A stretch of DNA of 40,517 nucleotides from Mycolicibacterium porcinum (GCA_001942045.1 MSTD01000026.1:1-40517), one strand, 5' to 3'. Positions 25,087 through 33,944 are shown, numbered from the stretch's first letter. Numbers and translations are program-made. The notes: generated by a model not told the origin, from the sequence alone.

Positions 25087-26391
25087 TTACTTGCTGTCAG
25101 CGCCCTTGGCGGAGTCGTTCGACGACTCGGCCTTCTTCGGGGTGCTGGGCTTGTCTTTCTTGAGGCCATCGGTCAGCTTCTTGACCGTGGACTTCACCTG
25201 GTCGCGGACTGCCTTGGCGGAGTTGGCTTTTGCCTGGCCCTTGGCGGTCTTCGGCGACGCCTTCGTCGTCACCTTGCTGGCCGGCTTGGCCCCGGCTTCG
25301 GCGTCGCCGTCGGCACCCGAAGCATCGGCTGCCGGCGTGGCGGCGGGGTCAGCTTCAGTGCCAGAAGCATTGTCGGCGTTGGTGACTGGAGTCGATTCCG
25401 GCTTCTCGGCCTGGAGCGTCGAGACCGCGACCGCGACCGCGGCCGGGGCTGGGGCCGGCGCGGCCAGCGCCTTCGCCGTCGGCAGCTCGATCGGTGGGTC
25501 ATACGGCTTTGGCTTGAGCTGCTTGAGGGCGTCGGCGTAGACGTCGACTATGGAGTTGGCCATACCGACCGTCTGGTCCAGCTGGCCGATTGCATTCGCG
25601 ATGAAGTCGGCGGTGCTGTGCTGAACAGCGTTCACAAGCTTGATCGGATCGCCGGAAGTCGCCGCGTTCGACACCTGCTGGACTGCGGTTACGAACTGCT
25701 GCACTATCGGCTGCGGCCCGGGAAGTTCGAATCCAATACCAACGGTCGAGGCGGCCACGGCGAGTCCGACGCCGATGACTGCGTTCGCCGTCGCATCGAG
25801 AAGCGGTTTCGGAATATTGAGCAACGTGCCGACCGCGTCGATCTCGGAGTTTGTCGCGTTCAAGATGTCGATCAGCGGTTGGAGAGTCGAAAGCACGACG
25901 GTGTTGATGCCGCCGTTGATATTGCCGGCTTCAATCTGAGCTTGCGCGGCGGTCCAGGCCTGAGGCAGCGCATCGCCGATGGCGCCGAGTGCGTCGCTGA
26001 TCGTTGTCCCGGCGGCAGATGTGGTTTCACCGAGAGCCGCGAGGTTGGGGCCGAAGTTCTGTGCCGCGATGACTCCGTCGGCGAGGACCTTCGCGATCTG
26101 CCACACCGGTGGCGTGCTCAGCGCGACCTGGTACCCGGCGATCGCGTTCTCGACAAGCTGCTTGGCGATGGGGGCCGGGTTGGTGGTCTGGCGTTCGATG
26201 ATGTTCTTGACCAAGGTCTCCGTGGCGGTGGCCACCGGCTCGAACACGGTCAGTGGGTTGTCCACGGCCGCCGTCAAGGCGACGGGTACGTGCACCTCGG
26301 GGACGGCCGGAGCCATGGGACTGACGGCGATGGCACTGGCGCCTACGAGTGCCACCCCGGCGGCCAGGTACGACCGAGCAGCGAGTTGCAT
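25087..26391 (-). CDS. Exported Lys-tailed paralogue 5 (unknown function)
   Basis: 434 residues. Export segment SYLAAGVALVGASAIAVSPM, then PEVHVPVAL. The helical domain keeps NPAPIAKQLVENAI (71-84), AGNINGGINTVVLSTLQP and a SGDPIKLVNAVQHSTADFIANAI block. A Pro/Ala/Glu linker leads to a tail almost identical to paralogue 4 (SAKAVRDQVKSTVKKLTDGL, KKDKPSTPKKAESS). ATG with AAGGAGATTC upstream. The 439-codon open frame on the plus strand across it is a composition shadow. Probably surface or wall-associated; unknown role. Confidence 0.82.
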   Translation of the reverse strand: MQLAARSYLAAGVALVGASAIAVSPMAPAVPEVHVPVALTAAVDNPLTVFEPVATATETLVKNIIERQTTNPAPIAKQLVENAIAGYQVALSTPPVWQIAKVLADGVIAAQNFGPNLAALGETTSAAGTTISDALGAIGDALPQAWTAAQAQIEAGNINGGINTVVLSTLQPLIDILNATNSEIDAVGTLLNIPKPLLDATANAVIGVGLAVAASTVGIGFELPGPQPIVQQFVTAVQQVSNAATSGDPIKLVNAVQHSTADFIANAIGQLDQTVGMANSIVDVYADALKQLKPKPYDPPIELPTAKALAAPAPAPAAVAVAVSTLQAEKPESTPVTNADNASGTEADPAATPAADASGADGDAEAGAKPASKVTTKASPKTAKGQAKANSAKAVRDQVKSTVKKLTDGLKKDKPSTPKKAESSNDSAKGADSK

Positions 26392-26429
26392 TGAATCTCC
26401 TTACGGGGGCGTAACTAAGGTCGGCGCAG

Positions 26430-26449
26430 AAGTTACCCCAAAGTAAGTT
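26430..26449 (-). promoter_or_regulatory. Palindrome overlapping the -10 box of paralogue 5
   Basis: AAGTTAC-CCCAAA-GTAAGTT, one mismatched pair, 39 bp upstream of the ATG; the minus strand reads TACTTT as a -10 candidate. Same layout as for paralogues 2 and 3, though the flanking DNA is not similar, which suggests selection on the element itself. Confidence 0.5.
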
Positions 26450-26913
26450 GGGTTGTCTGCAAAGTTTCTTAACTAATTTTCAGCTCGTCGAAGCCGGTGT
26501 AGCGCTCCGCAAATGAACCATCGGTATCCGAGATATTGCTGGTAGTCCGCATTTCCCGAGGTGGGAACGCTTACTTGCGATACCCTAAGTAGCGATATTC
26601 GCCATGGTGCTGGGGCTTATGTAGCAAATAAGTGACAGGGCACGTCAATTGATTGCTAGCGAAGTGTCGAGTCGCGGGGGCGGTGAGGTTACCCAGCGGT
26701 AATGCCAACGCGCCGGCGATCTGAAAGTTAGCGCGGACACACTGGACACGAAGGTGTGATCTGTAAAACAACCGCGCCGGGGATGCGGCGCGGGACACTA
26801 ATGGGACCGTCGGTCTCGGTATTCGCGCAGTGCTTGCATTGGCAACCAAGTGTCAGTCTCGGTCAGTTCCAAAAAATACGGATTCCGTTGTCCGCGGTTT
26901 GCCCTCGTGTCGC
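26450..26913. other. Gene-free region between paralogue 5 and the ClC gene
   Basis: 464 bp with no convincing gene; the 92-codon minus-strand frame at 26571-26849 has no ribosome site or recognisable protein pattern. Two inverted repeats stand out: CGCTTACTT...AAGTAGCG (26568-26594, imperfect) and TTACC-CAGC-GGTAA (26689-26702, perfect). Both contain TTAC/GTAA-type arms like the paralogue promoter palindromes. The rest shows nothing I can name. Confidence 0.4.
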
Positions 26914-28149
26914 TCACTCGACCATCACTTCGCTGCGCCGCTCGGCGAGTGACTGGAGCCCATGTGCGGCCAGCGCGGCCGCAAGGAACGGCAACAGGAC
27001 CCACAGCGGCGGCCGCGCCAACTCCCAGACGAACAGCGCGGCCCAGATGGGTGCGCGCTGGGTCACCGCGAGCACACCGGCCGCACATGTCAGCGACACC
27101 GCCGCAACGCTGACCTGGCGCAGGTCCAGGCTGTTGATCGCCAGCGCGATGAGCGAACCGAGCGCGGCACCGGTCGCGAGGGCGGGCGTGAGCATGCCGC
27201 CGACCGCGCCGGCCCGTAGGAAGATCGCCGTGAGCACAGGCTTGAGGACGAGGATCACCGCGGCAGCCCCGAGCGTCATGCCACTGGCGAGACTGACCGT
27301 CAAGATGCTCTTGCCGTTGCCGGGGAGTTCCGGCCACCAGACCGAGCCAAGGCCGACGAGCAGGCCCGCCGCGGCAATGCCCGGGATGATGAGCCACGAC
27401 GTCGGAGTCGTCGCGGGTCGCGCCTTCGCCATGATCCGGTTGAAGGCCGTGCCCACCGCGAACGCCAGGGGCGCCAGGACCAACGCGAACCCGGTCAGAA
27501 AGTACGACAGACTCGGATCGGGCCAATCGAGCGGCGCCCGAACATGTGTCACCGGTGCCGCAACGGCGACGGCCAGCGCGGAGGTGATCAACGCAGCGCC
27601 GACCGCCCGTGGATGCCAGGTGTGCAGCATGATCCGGATCGCGAACAAGGCGCCGCCGACCGGCACGCTGTACACCGCCCCGAGACCGGCTCCCGCGGCG
27701 CAGGCGAGCAGGATCTGACGGTCCTCGGGCGTCAGCGCCCACCGCGAGGTGCCGGCGTCACCGAGCACCACCGCAACCTGACGAGGCGCGCCCTCACGAC
27801 CCAGTGAGGCGCCGGAACCCACCACCAGTACCTGCAGCGCGGCGTCGAGCGTCAGCGAAACCCGGGGGATGGCACGGTGATTGGCGATGGTCGAAGCCAG
27901 GCCGGGTACCTCGTAATGCCGACGCAGGATCCACCAACCGAATCCGGCCAGCGCCCCGCCGATCATCGGGCCGACCGCACGGCGCACCGGGCTGCTGCCG
28001 GTGACACCGTCCAGCAATGAGCCGAACGAGTAGGCGTACGTGAGGTGCTCGACGAAATGCAGCAGAACCGTCGTCGCCATACCCGCCACGCCCGCCAACA
28101 GCCCGACAACGATGATGCTGCAGCCGAACTCAAGCTCACGCCGGGTCAC
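26914..28149 (-). CDS. ClC-family chloride channel/transporter
   Basis: 411 residues of the ClC family without C-terminal CBS domains. The anion-selectivity blocks are GSGASLGREGAP (111-122, with the external gating Glu119), GLGAVYSVPVGGALFA (155-170) and GAVGGMLTPALATGA near residues 310-330. In exchangers the helix after the second block carries a proton-relay Glu (E203 in E. coli); the corresponding residues here are Arg172-Ile173, so coupling to protons may be lost. The start is the GTG at 28149, with TACATT 7 nt upstream (leaderless). It is divergent from mshB and has no counterpart in the M. tuberculosis interval. Physiological ion and role are not known. Confidence 0.85.
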   Translation of the reverse strand: MTRRELEFGCSIIVVGLLAGVAGMATTVLLHFVEHLTYAYSFGSLLDGVTGSSPVRRAVGPMIGGALAGFGWWILRRHYEVPGLASTIANHRAIPRVSLTLDAALQVLVVGSGASLGREGAPRQVAVVLGDAGTSRWALTPEDRQILLACAAGAGLGAVYSVPVGGALFAIRIMLHTWHPRAVGAALITSALAVAVAAPVTHVRAPLDWPDPSLSYFLTGFALVLAPLAFAVGTAFNRIMAKARPATTPTSWLIIPGIAAAGLLVGLGSVWWPELPGNGKSILTVSLASGMTLGAAAVILVLKPVLTAIFLRAGAVGGMLTPALATGAALGSLIALAINSLDLRQVSVAAVSLTCAAGVLAVTQRAPIWAALFVWELARPPLWVLLPFLAAALAAHGLQSLAERRSEVMVE

Positions 28150-28156
28150 GTGAGTG

Positions 28157-28162
28157 AATGTA
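28157..28162 (-). promoter_or_regulatory. -10 box (TACATT) for the leaderless ClC gene
   Basis: On the minus strand TACATT fits TANNNT and ends 7 nt before the GTG at 28149. Confidence 0.45.
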
Positions 28163-28239
28163 TGCGCGATAACCAGATTCGTCAGCGTTGTGCGAATGCC
28201 GGTGACGTGGGTCTTCCCGCGCCGTCGCCGGCACCCGGC

Positions 28240-28245
28240 TATCGT
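28240..28245 (+). promoter_or_regulatory. -10 box (TATCGT) for mshB
   Basis: TATCGT fits TANNNT and ends 8 nt before the ATG at 28254; no ribosome site is visible, so the mshB mRNA is probably leaderless. Confidence 0.45.
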
Positions 28246-28253
28246 CGGTCACG

Positions 28254-29111
28254 ATGCCCAGCGAAACGCCCCGCCTGCTGTTCGTCCACGCCCATCCGGA
28301 CGACGAAACCCTCACGACCGGTGCCACGATCGCGCACTACGCCGCACTCGGCGCCGAGGTGCATGTGGTGACCTGCACCCTTGGCGAGGAAGGGGAGGTG
28401 ATCGGCGACCGCTACGCGCAGCTGGCCGTGGACCACGCCGATCAGCTCGGCGGATACCGGATCAGCGAGCTGACCAAGGCACTGAGCGCGCTCGGCATCG
28501 GCGCACCGCAGTTCCTCGGCGGCCCCGGTCGATGGCGCGACTCGGGCATGGAGGGGTCCCCGGCGCGCAAGCAACAACGGTTCATCGACGCCGACTTCGG
28601 CGAGGCCGTCGGTGCACTGGTGCAGATCATCGAGAACCTGCGCCCGCACGTCGTCGTCACCTATGACCCCGACGGCGGGTACGGACACCCCGACCACAAA
28701 CAAGCTCACCGCGTCACCACCGCAGCTGTCGCCGCGTCCGCCTGGAAGGTTCCCAAGTTCTATTGGACGGTCATGGCCAGCTCGGCGATGCGGGCTGGCC
28801 TCCAGGGCATGCGGGACGTTCCCGAGGACTGGATCCGGATCGACGTCGGCGACGTTCCGTTCGGGTACCCCGACGACAAGATCGATGCCGTCGTTGACGC
28901 CACCGCCCAGCTGCCCGCCAAGGTCGCCGCGATGCGCGCGCACGCCACGCAGGTCACCGTGGCCCCCGACGGCCGAGCATTCGCGCTGTCCAACAACCTC
29001 GCCCTTCCGCTGCTCGGCGAGGAGCACTACGTGCTCGTCTCAGGCGACGCGGGGGAGCGCGACGCGCGTGGATGGGAAACCGACCTGCTGCGCGGAGTGA
29101 ATCTGCAATAG
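28254..29111 (+). CDS. mshB: GlcNAc-Ins deacetylase MshB (mycothiol synthesis)
   Basis: 285 residues of the LmbE/PIG-L zinc deacetylase family. MshB removes acetate from GlcNAc-Ins to give GlcN-Ins, the acceptor for cysteine ligation by MshC in mycothiol synthesis; mycothiol is the main thiol buffer of mycobacteria. The zinc site HAHPDDE gives His14 and Asp17, with general base Asp16, and the third ligand His148 lies in [12 protein letters not shown]; these are one position later than His13, Asp16 and His147 of the M. tuberculosis enzyme. [12 protein letters not shown] is another MshB block. Corresponds to Rv1170. Confidence 0.94.
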   Translation: MPSETPRLLFVHAHPDDETLTTGATIAHYAALGAEVHVVTCTLGEEGEVIGDRYAQLAVDHADQLGGYRISELTKALSALGIGAPQFLGGPGRWRDSGMEGSPARKQQRFIDADFGEAVGALVQIIENLRPHVVVTYDPDGGYGHPDHKQAHRVTTAAVAASAWKVPKFYWTVMASSAMRAGLQGMRDVPEDWIRIDVGDVPFGYPDDKIDAVVDATAQLPAKVAAMRAHATQVTVAPDGRAFALSNNLALPLLGEEHYVLVSGDAGERDARGWETDLLRGVNLQ

Positions 29112-29164
29112 CCAAAACTGGACGCGGTAAGCTCCGGTGAATCAGAGGCGTCGAAGGGACATTC

Positions 29165-29272
29165 ATGGACCCCGATCTGGATCCGAACCTGCAGCACTGG
29201 CAGGACCGTGCGGACAACTTCCAGTGGGTGGTGGGTTCGCTTGTCGGTCTGCTCGACAGCATCCCGACCTGA
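29165..29272 (+). CDS. 35-residue ORF before the Rv1171-like gene: small protein or detached N-terminus
   Basis: ATG 29165 to TGA 29272, preceded by GAAGGGA at fair spacing. The peptide (MDPDLDPNLQHWQDR..., ending LVGLLDSIPT) is acidic then amphipathic and looks like genuine coding sequence. It ends 17 nt before the first usable start of the next gene, which is in another frame but whose frame, read upstream, continues as LTPPPDP, a natural linker. So this is either a separate small protein or the detached N-terminus of a 160-residue Rv1171-like protein broken by a one-base deletion near 29260-29290. Confidence 0.5.
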   Translation: MDPDLDPNLQHWQDRADNFQWVVGSLVGLLDSIPT

Positions 29273-29289
29273 CCCCGCCCCCGGACCCC

Positions 29290-29646
29290 GTGCTGGGTCG
29301 CATCGTCCTGGCACTGCTCGCGGTTGACGGCGTCATTTCGGCCGTCGTAGGTGCATTACTGCTGCCGTCATATATCGGATCGATCCCATTTCCGGTGAGC
29401 GCACTGGCCGCCGGGGCGCTCAACACCGCACTCGTATGGTCTGCCATGCACTGGACCGACTCCATGCGCGTGGCGGCGCTGCCGTTGTGGACCTGGCTGG
29501 CCACCGTCGTGGCGATGACCTTCGGTGGACCGGGCGGCGACATCATCTTCGCCGGTAATGGGCTGATGGCCTTCGGCTCGCTGATACTCATCGCCGCCGG
29601 CGCGTTACCACCGGCGGCGATGCTGCGACGGCACTACCGCCGCTGA
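29290..29646 (+). CDS. Rv1171-like small integral membrane protein
   Basis: 118 residues from GTG 29290 with about four membrane helices (RIVLALLAVDGVISAVVGALL, PVSALAAGALNTALVW, LPLWTWLATVVAMTF, a C-terminal helix ending MLRRHYRR). GGPGGDIIFAGNG is a conserved-looking loop. Position after mshB matches Rv1171. The GTG lacks a clear ribosome site, and the family is longer than this, consistent with a missing N-terminus (see the 35-residue ORF upstream). It ends 1 nt before the stop of the convergent paralogue 6. Function unknown. Confidence 0.65.
   Translation: MLGRIVLALLAVDGVISAVVGALLLPSYIGSIPFPVSALAAGALNTALVWSAMHWTDSMRVAALPLWTWLATVVAMTFGGPGGDIIFAGNGLMAFGSLILIAAGALPPAAMLRRHYRR
29591..29620. 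terminator. 10-bp stem-loop inside the end of the Rv1171-like gene
   Basis: TCGCCGCCGG pairs with CCGGCGGCGA around a 10-nt loop. It lies in coding sequence on the plus strand, 28 nt beyond the stop of the minus-strand paralogue 6, where it could end that transcript. High GC makes chance pairing possible. Confidence 0.35.
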
Positions 29647-29647
29647 C

Positions 29648-31138
29648 CTACTTCTTGTCGTTCTTGCTGCCGTTGTCCTTGGAATCCTTTGACGACGACG
29701 ACGCTGCCTTCTCCTTGGCCTGTGGAGCGGTCTTGGTCTTGGGCTTCGGGGTCAGATTCCGCACGGTGTTCTTCACGGCGTCGCGCGTATCGTCACCGGC
29801 TTTCTTCGCCGTATCGACCGCATCCTTGACGCCGGCCTGCACCCGCGTCCGCACTTGAGTCGCACGGTCTTTCGCGCGGTCCTGGACGGCACCCGCCGCA
29901 GTGTCGGTATCGACGGCGGCCTTGGCCGGTGCCTTCTCTGCGGGCGCCGGTGCAGACAGCAGCGACGCCCGAGCCGACGGCGGAATGGTGGTCACTTCCT
30001 TGGTGTCGGTAGCCAGCCGACCGGGGGTGAAGTAGTCGATCTGATCGTCGACGTAGGTACCGACCGCGTTGAGTGCACTGCTGCCGTGGCTGGCGATGCT
30101 GTCTGCGACGTTTCGCGCCTGGGTGCCGAGTGCCCGGATCGGACCCTCACCGTTCTCCAGGACATCGTGCAGATAGTCGTCCGGAACCTGGATCAGGTCG
30201 GTGGTCAGATCGACACCTTGCGCCGACAGCGCGCTCACCAGCTTGTAGTTGATGTCGATCTGCTTGCTGATGAAGTCGAGGCGCAGTGCGTCGAGCACAT
30301 TGTCGGCGCCGTTGACCACCGAGCTGGTCGCGTTGTGTACGAGGTCGTACGCACCCTCGATGGTGTTGACCGCAGCGCCGGTGACGAAGTCCGCGGGCGG
30401 CAGGACGACGTCGCCGACGAGTTCGCGCAGACCGGGGAACAGGGCTCCCGGTGCGGCCGCGGCCAGCGTCTGGGTGGTGGCGAGGGTGTTGAACGGCCAG
30501 ATCGGCGGAGGCCCGGGCAGTGGCGGGATGATCCAGCCGAAGAAGTAATTGAACTCTTGCACCCCGAAGTTGATGGCGTCATTGACCGAGTAACCGATCG
30601 CGTTGGCGATGCCGTCGATCCACACGATGAGGTTGAGTGGATTGTTGACGACCGGGACAACCAGCTGATCGAAGATATTGTCGGCGATTGGCCGGATCAG
30701 GTAATCGTAGAAGAGGCCGATCTGGTCGCCGATCAAGCCGGCGAACGGCACGCCCCATCTGGCCAGGTACCAAGCGACCTGTTGCGCGTAGTCCACGCCC
30801 CAGTCGACCCAGCTCTGAATTCCGTCGTAGGCCCACGTGAGCCAATCACTCGCCGCATTCTGGACACCGACCTCACCGGTCGTCGCTGCTGCGGGAGCCA
30901 CCCCGAGCGCAGGTGCCGCGCCGGATTCAGAAGGCAGCTTGGGCGTCACCGCGGCCGTCATCCGGCTGGCCGCGGCGAGCAGATCGATCATGGCCTGCGT
31001 CAGCTGCGGCTCGGCGGAGGTCGGGTGTGCGGGGACGGCGATGTCGGCTGGAGCTGCCTGAACAGGGGTGAGGGCGATGGCCGTGGCGGTGGCCGCGGCG
31101 GCACCCGCCACTAGATACGTACGAACGCTTGTGGACAT
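29648..31138 (-). CDS. Exported Lys-tailed paralogue 6, long diverged member
   Basis: 496 residues from ATG 31138, with GGAG 5 nt upstream; GTG 31141 is too close to that site. The N-terminal segment (RTYLVAGAAAATATAIALTP, then PADIAVPAH) and the Lys/Ala/Ser tail (KPKTKTAPQAKEKAASSSSK) mirror the other five copies, but the middle is different: many Trp and Tyr residues (WLTWAYDGIQSWVDWGVDY), PPLPGPPPIWPF and a long predicted helical part. It sits between the Rv1171-like gene and fbiC, where M. tuberculosis has PE12. The minus strand has TAAGTT as a -10 candidate near 31180. Function unknown. Confidence 0.78.
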   Translation of the reverse strand: MSTSVRTYLVAGAAAATATAIALTPVQAAPADIAVPAHPTSAEPQLTQAMIDLLAAASRMTAAVTPKLPSESGAAPALGVAPAAATTGEVGVQNAASDWLTWAYDGIQSWVDWGVDYAQQVAWYLARWGVPFAGLIGDQIGLFYDYLIRPIADNIFDQLVVPVVNNPLNLIVWIDGIANAIGYSVNDAINFGVQEFNYFFGWIIPPLPGPPPIWPFNTLATTQTLAAAAPGALFPGLRELVGDVVLPPADFVTGAAVNTIEGAYDLVHNATSSVVNGADNVLDALRLDFISKQIDINYKLVSALSAQGVDLTTDLIQVPDDYLHDVLENGEGPIRALGTQARNVADSIASHGSSALNAVGTYVDDQIDYFTPGRLATDTKEVTTIPPSARASLLSAPAPAEKAPAKAAVDTDTAAGAVQDRAKDRATQVRTRVQAGVKDAVDTAKKAGDDTRDAVKNTVRNLTPKPKTKTAPQAKEKAASSSSKDSKDNGSKNDKK

Positions 31139-31340
31139 CACGGCTCCTTCGGTATCCCCTTCCCGACGGGAATAACTTACGCGGTCGGCAACTCGTTCGT
31201 TGCACCTTTATGTTGTGTGTCCACTAAGGGCCTCGCGCCGCAATGACGTGCTAGGTCTATCGTGGCCGGTATGCCGGGCGCATTGGTTTCAGAATGTGAG
31301 ACGCGTGGATGATTGTGCAGAACGACGGGGTTACACGGGA

Positions 31341-33932
31341 GTGGCTCTGAACCCCCAGCACGGCGCCGATCTGCCTATCCCGGTTGTCCCACCGAAATCC
31401 ACGGTGCCGACTGCGCCGACCACCTCGGGGGCCCTACGGCGGGTGTTGCGCCGGGCTCGTGACGGTGTGACCCTCAATGTCGACGAGGCCGCGATCGCCA
31501 TGACGGCCCGCGGCCAGGATCTGGCTGATCTGTGTGCCAGTGCGGCCAGGGTGCGTGATGCGGGCCTGGAATCGGCCGGCCGGCGCGGACCCAGTGGTCG
31601 CCTTCCGGTCAGTTACTCGCGCAAGGTGTTCATCCCGGTGACGCATCTGTGCCGTGATACCTGCCACTACTGCACGTTTGTGACGGTGCCGGGCAAGCTG
31701 CGGGCGCAGGGCATGGGCATGTACATGGAGCCCGACGAGATTCTCGAGGTGGCCCGCCAGGGTGCCGAGTTGGGTTGCAAGGAAGCCCTTTTCACGCTCG
31801 GGGATCGCCCCGAGGATCGCTGGGATGAGGCTCGGCAGTGGCTCGATGAGCGCGGGTATGACTCCACGCTGGACTACGTGCGGGCGATGGCGATCCGGGT
31901 GCTCGAAGAGACCGGGCTGCTCCCGCATCTGAATCCCGGCGTGATGAGCTGGTCGGAGCTGTCGCGGCTCAAGCCCGTCGCGCCGTCGATGGGCATGATG
32001 CTGGAGACGACGTCGCGACGCCTGTTCGAGGTCAAGGGCGAGGCGCATTACGGCAGTCCGGACAAAGACCCAACGGTGCGGCTGCGAACGCTCGACGACG
32101 CCGGCCGGCTCTCGATCCCGTTCACCACCGGGCTGCTGGTCGGTATCGGCGAGACGCTGACCGAGCGGGCCGAGACGATGCATGCGATCCGTAAGTCGCA
32201 CAAGGAGTTCGGCCACGTTCAGGAAGTGATCGTGCAGAACTTTCGGGCCAAGGACCACACCGCGATGGCGTCGACGCCCGATGCCGGGATCGACGACTTC
32301 ATTGCGACGATCGCGGTGACGCGTCTGGTGCTCGGGCCCAAGATGCGGATCCAGGCCCCACCCAACCTGGTCTCGCGCGACGAATGCCTGGCGCTGATCG
32401 GCGCCGGCGTCGACGACTGGGGCGGCGTCTCACCGCTGACCCCCGATCACGTCAACCCGGAACGGCCCTGGCCGGCGCTGGACGATCTGGCCGATGTCAC
32501 CGCGCAGGCCGGTTATGACCTGGTGCAGCGGTTGACCGCGCAGCCGCAGTACGTACAGGCGGGCGCGGCATGGATCGACCCGCGGGTGCGTGGCCACGTC
32601 GACGCGCTGGCCGACCCCGACACCGGATACGCGCTCGACGTCAACCCGGTCGGACGGCCCTGGCAGGAGCCCGATGAGGCGTCCGAATCGTTGGGCCGCA
32701 TCGACCTGCATTCCGCGATCGACTCCGAGGGCCGGCTCACCGAGACCCGCAGCGACCTGGACAGTGCGTTCGGCGACTGGGAATCGATCCGCGCCAAGGT
32801 GCACGAGCTGGCCGCCCGGGCCCCTGAGCGCATCGACACCGATGTGCTGGCCGCGCTGCGCTCGGCCGAACGAGATCCGGGTGGGTGCAGCGACGACGAG
32901 TACCTCGCGCTGGCCACCGCGGACGGCCCGGCGTTGGAAGCCGTTACCGCCCTGGCGGATTCGTTGCGCCGCGACGTCGTCGGCGACGACGTCACGTTCG
33001 TGGTCAACCGCAACATCAACTTCACCAACATCTGCTACACGGGCTGCCGGTTCTGCGCGTTCGCGCAGCGCAAGGGCGACGCCGACGCCTACTCGCTGTC
33101 CACCGACGAGGTGGCCGACCGGGCCTGGGAGGCCCACGTCGCCGGCGCCACCGAGGTCTGCATGCAGGGCGGCATCGACCCGGAGCTGCCCGTCACCGGT
33201 TACGCGGACCTGGTGCGGGCGGTCAAGGCCCGGGTGCCCTCGATGCACGTGCACGCCTTCTCGCCCATGGAGATCGCCAACGGGGTGACCCGCAGCGGGC
33301 TGTCCGTACGGGAGTGGCTGACCTCGCTGCGCGAGGCCGGGCTGGACACCATCCCGGGCACGGCCGCCGAGATCCTCGACGACGAGGTGCGCTGGGTCCT
33401 GACCAAGGGCAAGCTGCCGACCTCGGAATGGATCAACGTCGTCACGACCGCGCACGAGGTGGGGCTGCGGTCGTCGTCGACGATGATGTACGGCCACGTC
33501 GACACCCCGAAGCACTGGGTGGGGCATCTGAACGTCCTGCGCTCGATTCAGGACAAGACCGGCGGGTTCACCGAGTTCGTGCCGTTGCCGTTCGTGCATC
33601 AGTCCTCGCCGCTGTATCTGGCCGGCGGGGCACGGCCCGGGCCGACCCACCGCGACAACCGTGCCGTGCACGCATTGGCCCGGATCATGTTGCACGGCAG
33701 GATCTCTCATATCCAGACCAGCTGGGTCAAGCTCGGGGTGGAGCGCACGCAGGTGATGTTGCGCGGCGGTGCGAACGATCTGGGCGGCACGTTGATGGAG
33801 GAGACCATCTCCCGGATGGCGGGCTCCGAGAACGGGTCGGCCAAGACCGTAGCCGAACTCGTCGCCATCGCCGAAGGTATCGGCCGCCCCGCCCGTCAAC
33901 GCACAACGGATTACTCGCCGCTCGCGGCGTAA
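31341..33932 (+). CDS. fbiC: F0 synthase FbiC (CofG-CofH fusion), coenzyme F420 biosynthesis
   Basis: 863 residues. FbiC joins tyrosine and 5-amino-6-ribitylamino-uracil to make the deazaflavin F0, using two radical-SAM centres. The CofG half has CRDTCHYC (Cys104, Cys108, Cys111) and the CofH half CYTGCRFC (Cys565, Cys569, Cys572), both CxxxCxxC. Other conserved pieces are [33 protein letters not shown] and [12 protein letters not shown] 31341 was chosen because it gives a length near that of M. tuberculosis FbiC (856) and begins shortly before the conserved [13 protein letters not shown]; the frame stays open upstream to 31200 without family-like sequence. F420 supports redox enzymes of mycobacteria. 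Corresponds to Rv1173. Confidence 0.94.
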   Translation: MALNPQHGADLPIPVVPPKSTVPTAPTTSGALRRVLRRARDGVTLNVDEAAIAMTARGQDLADLCASAARVRDAGLESAGRRGPSGRLPVSYSRKVFIPVTHLCRDTCHYCTFVTVPGKLRAQGMGMYMEPDEILEVARQGAELGCKEALFTLGDRPEDRWDEARQWLDERGYDSTLDYVRAMAIRVLEETGLLPHLNPGVMSWSELSRLKPVAPSMGMMLETTSRRLFEVKGEAHYGSPDKDPTVRLRTLDDAGRLSIPFTTGLLVGIGETLTERAETMHAIRKSHKEFGHVQEVIVQNFRAKDHTAMASTPDAGIDDFIATIAVTRLVLGPKMRIQAPPNLVSRDECLALIGAGVDDWGGVSPLTPDHVNPERPWPALDDLADVTAQAGYDLVQRLTAQPQYVQAGAAWIDPRVRGHVDALADPDTGYALDVNPVGRPWQEPDEASESLGRIDLHSAIDSEGRLTETRSDLDSAFGDWESIRAKVHELAARAPERIDTDVLAALRSAERDPGGCSDDEYLALATADGPALEAVTALADSLRRDVVGDDVTFVVNRNINFTNICYTGCRFCAFAQRKGDADAYSLSTDEVADRAWEAHVAGATEVCMQGGIDPELPVTGYADLVRAVKARVPSMHVHAFSPMEIANGVTRSGLSVREWLTSLREAGLDTIPGTAAEILDDEVRWVLTKGKLPTSEWINVVTTAHEVGLRSSSTMMYGHVDTPKHWVGHLNVLRSIQDKTGGFTEFVPLPFVHQSSPLYLAGGARPGPTHRDNRAVHALARIMLHGRISHIQTSWVKLGVERTQVMLRGGANDLGGTLMEETISRMAGSENGSAKTVAELVAIAEGIGRPARQRTTDYSPLAA

Positions 33933-33944
33933 CTTTCTGCACCG

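Noticed and set aside
25075..26394. 439-codon plus-strand frame over paralogue 5
   Set aside because: Arg/Gly/Asp-rich shadow of a minus-strand gene that has an export segment, shared motifs and a ribosome site.
26571..26849. 92-codon minus-strand ORF in the gap behind the ClC gene
   Set aside because: No ribosome site or promoter and no protein-like pattern.
32430..33899. 489-codon frame antisense to fbiC
   Set aside because: Opposite the conserved CofH half of FbiC; low-complexity His/Arg/Gly product.
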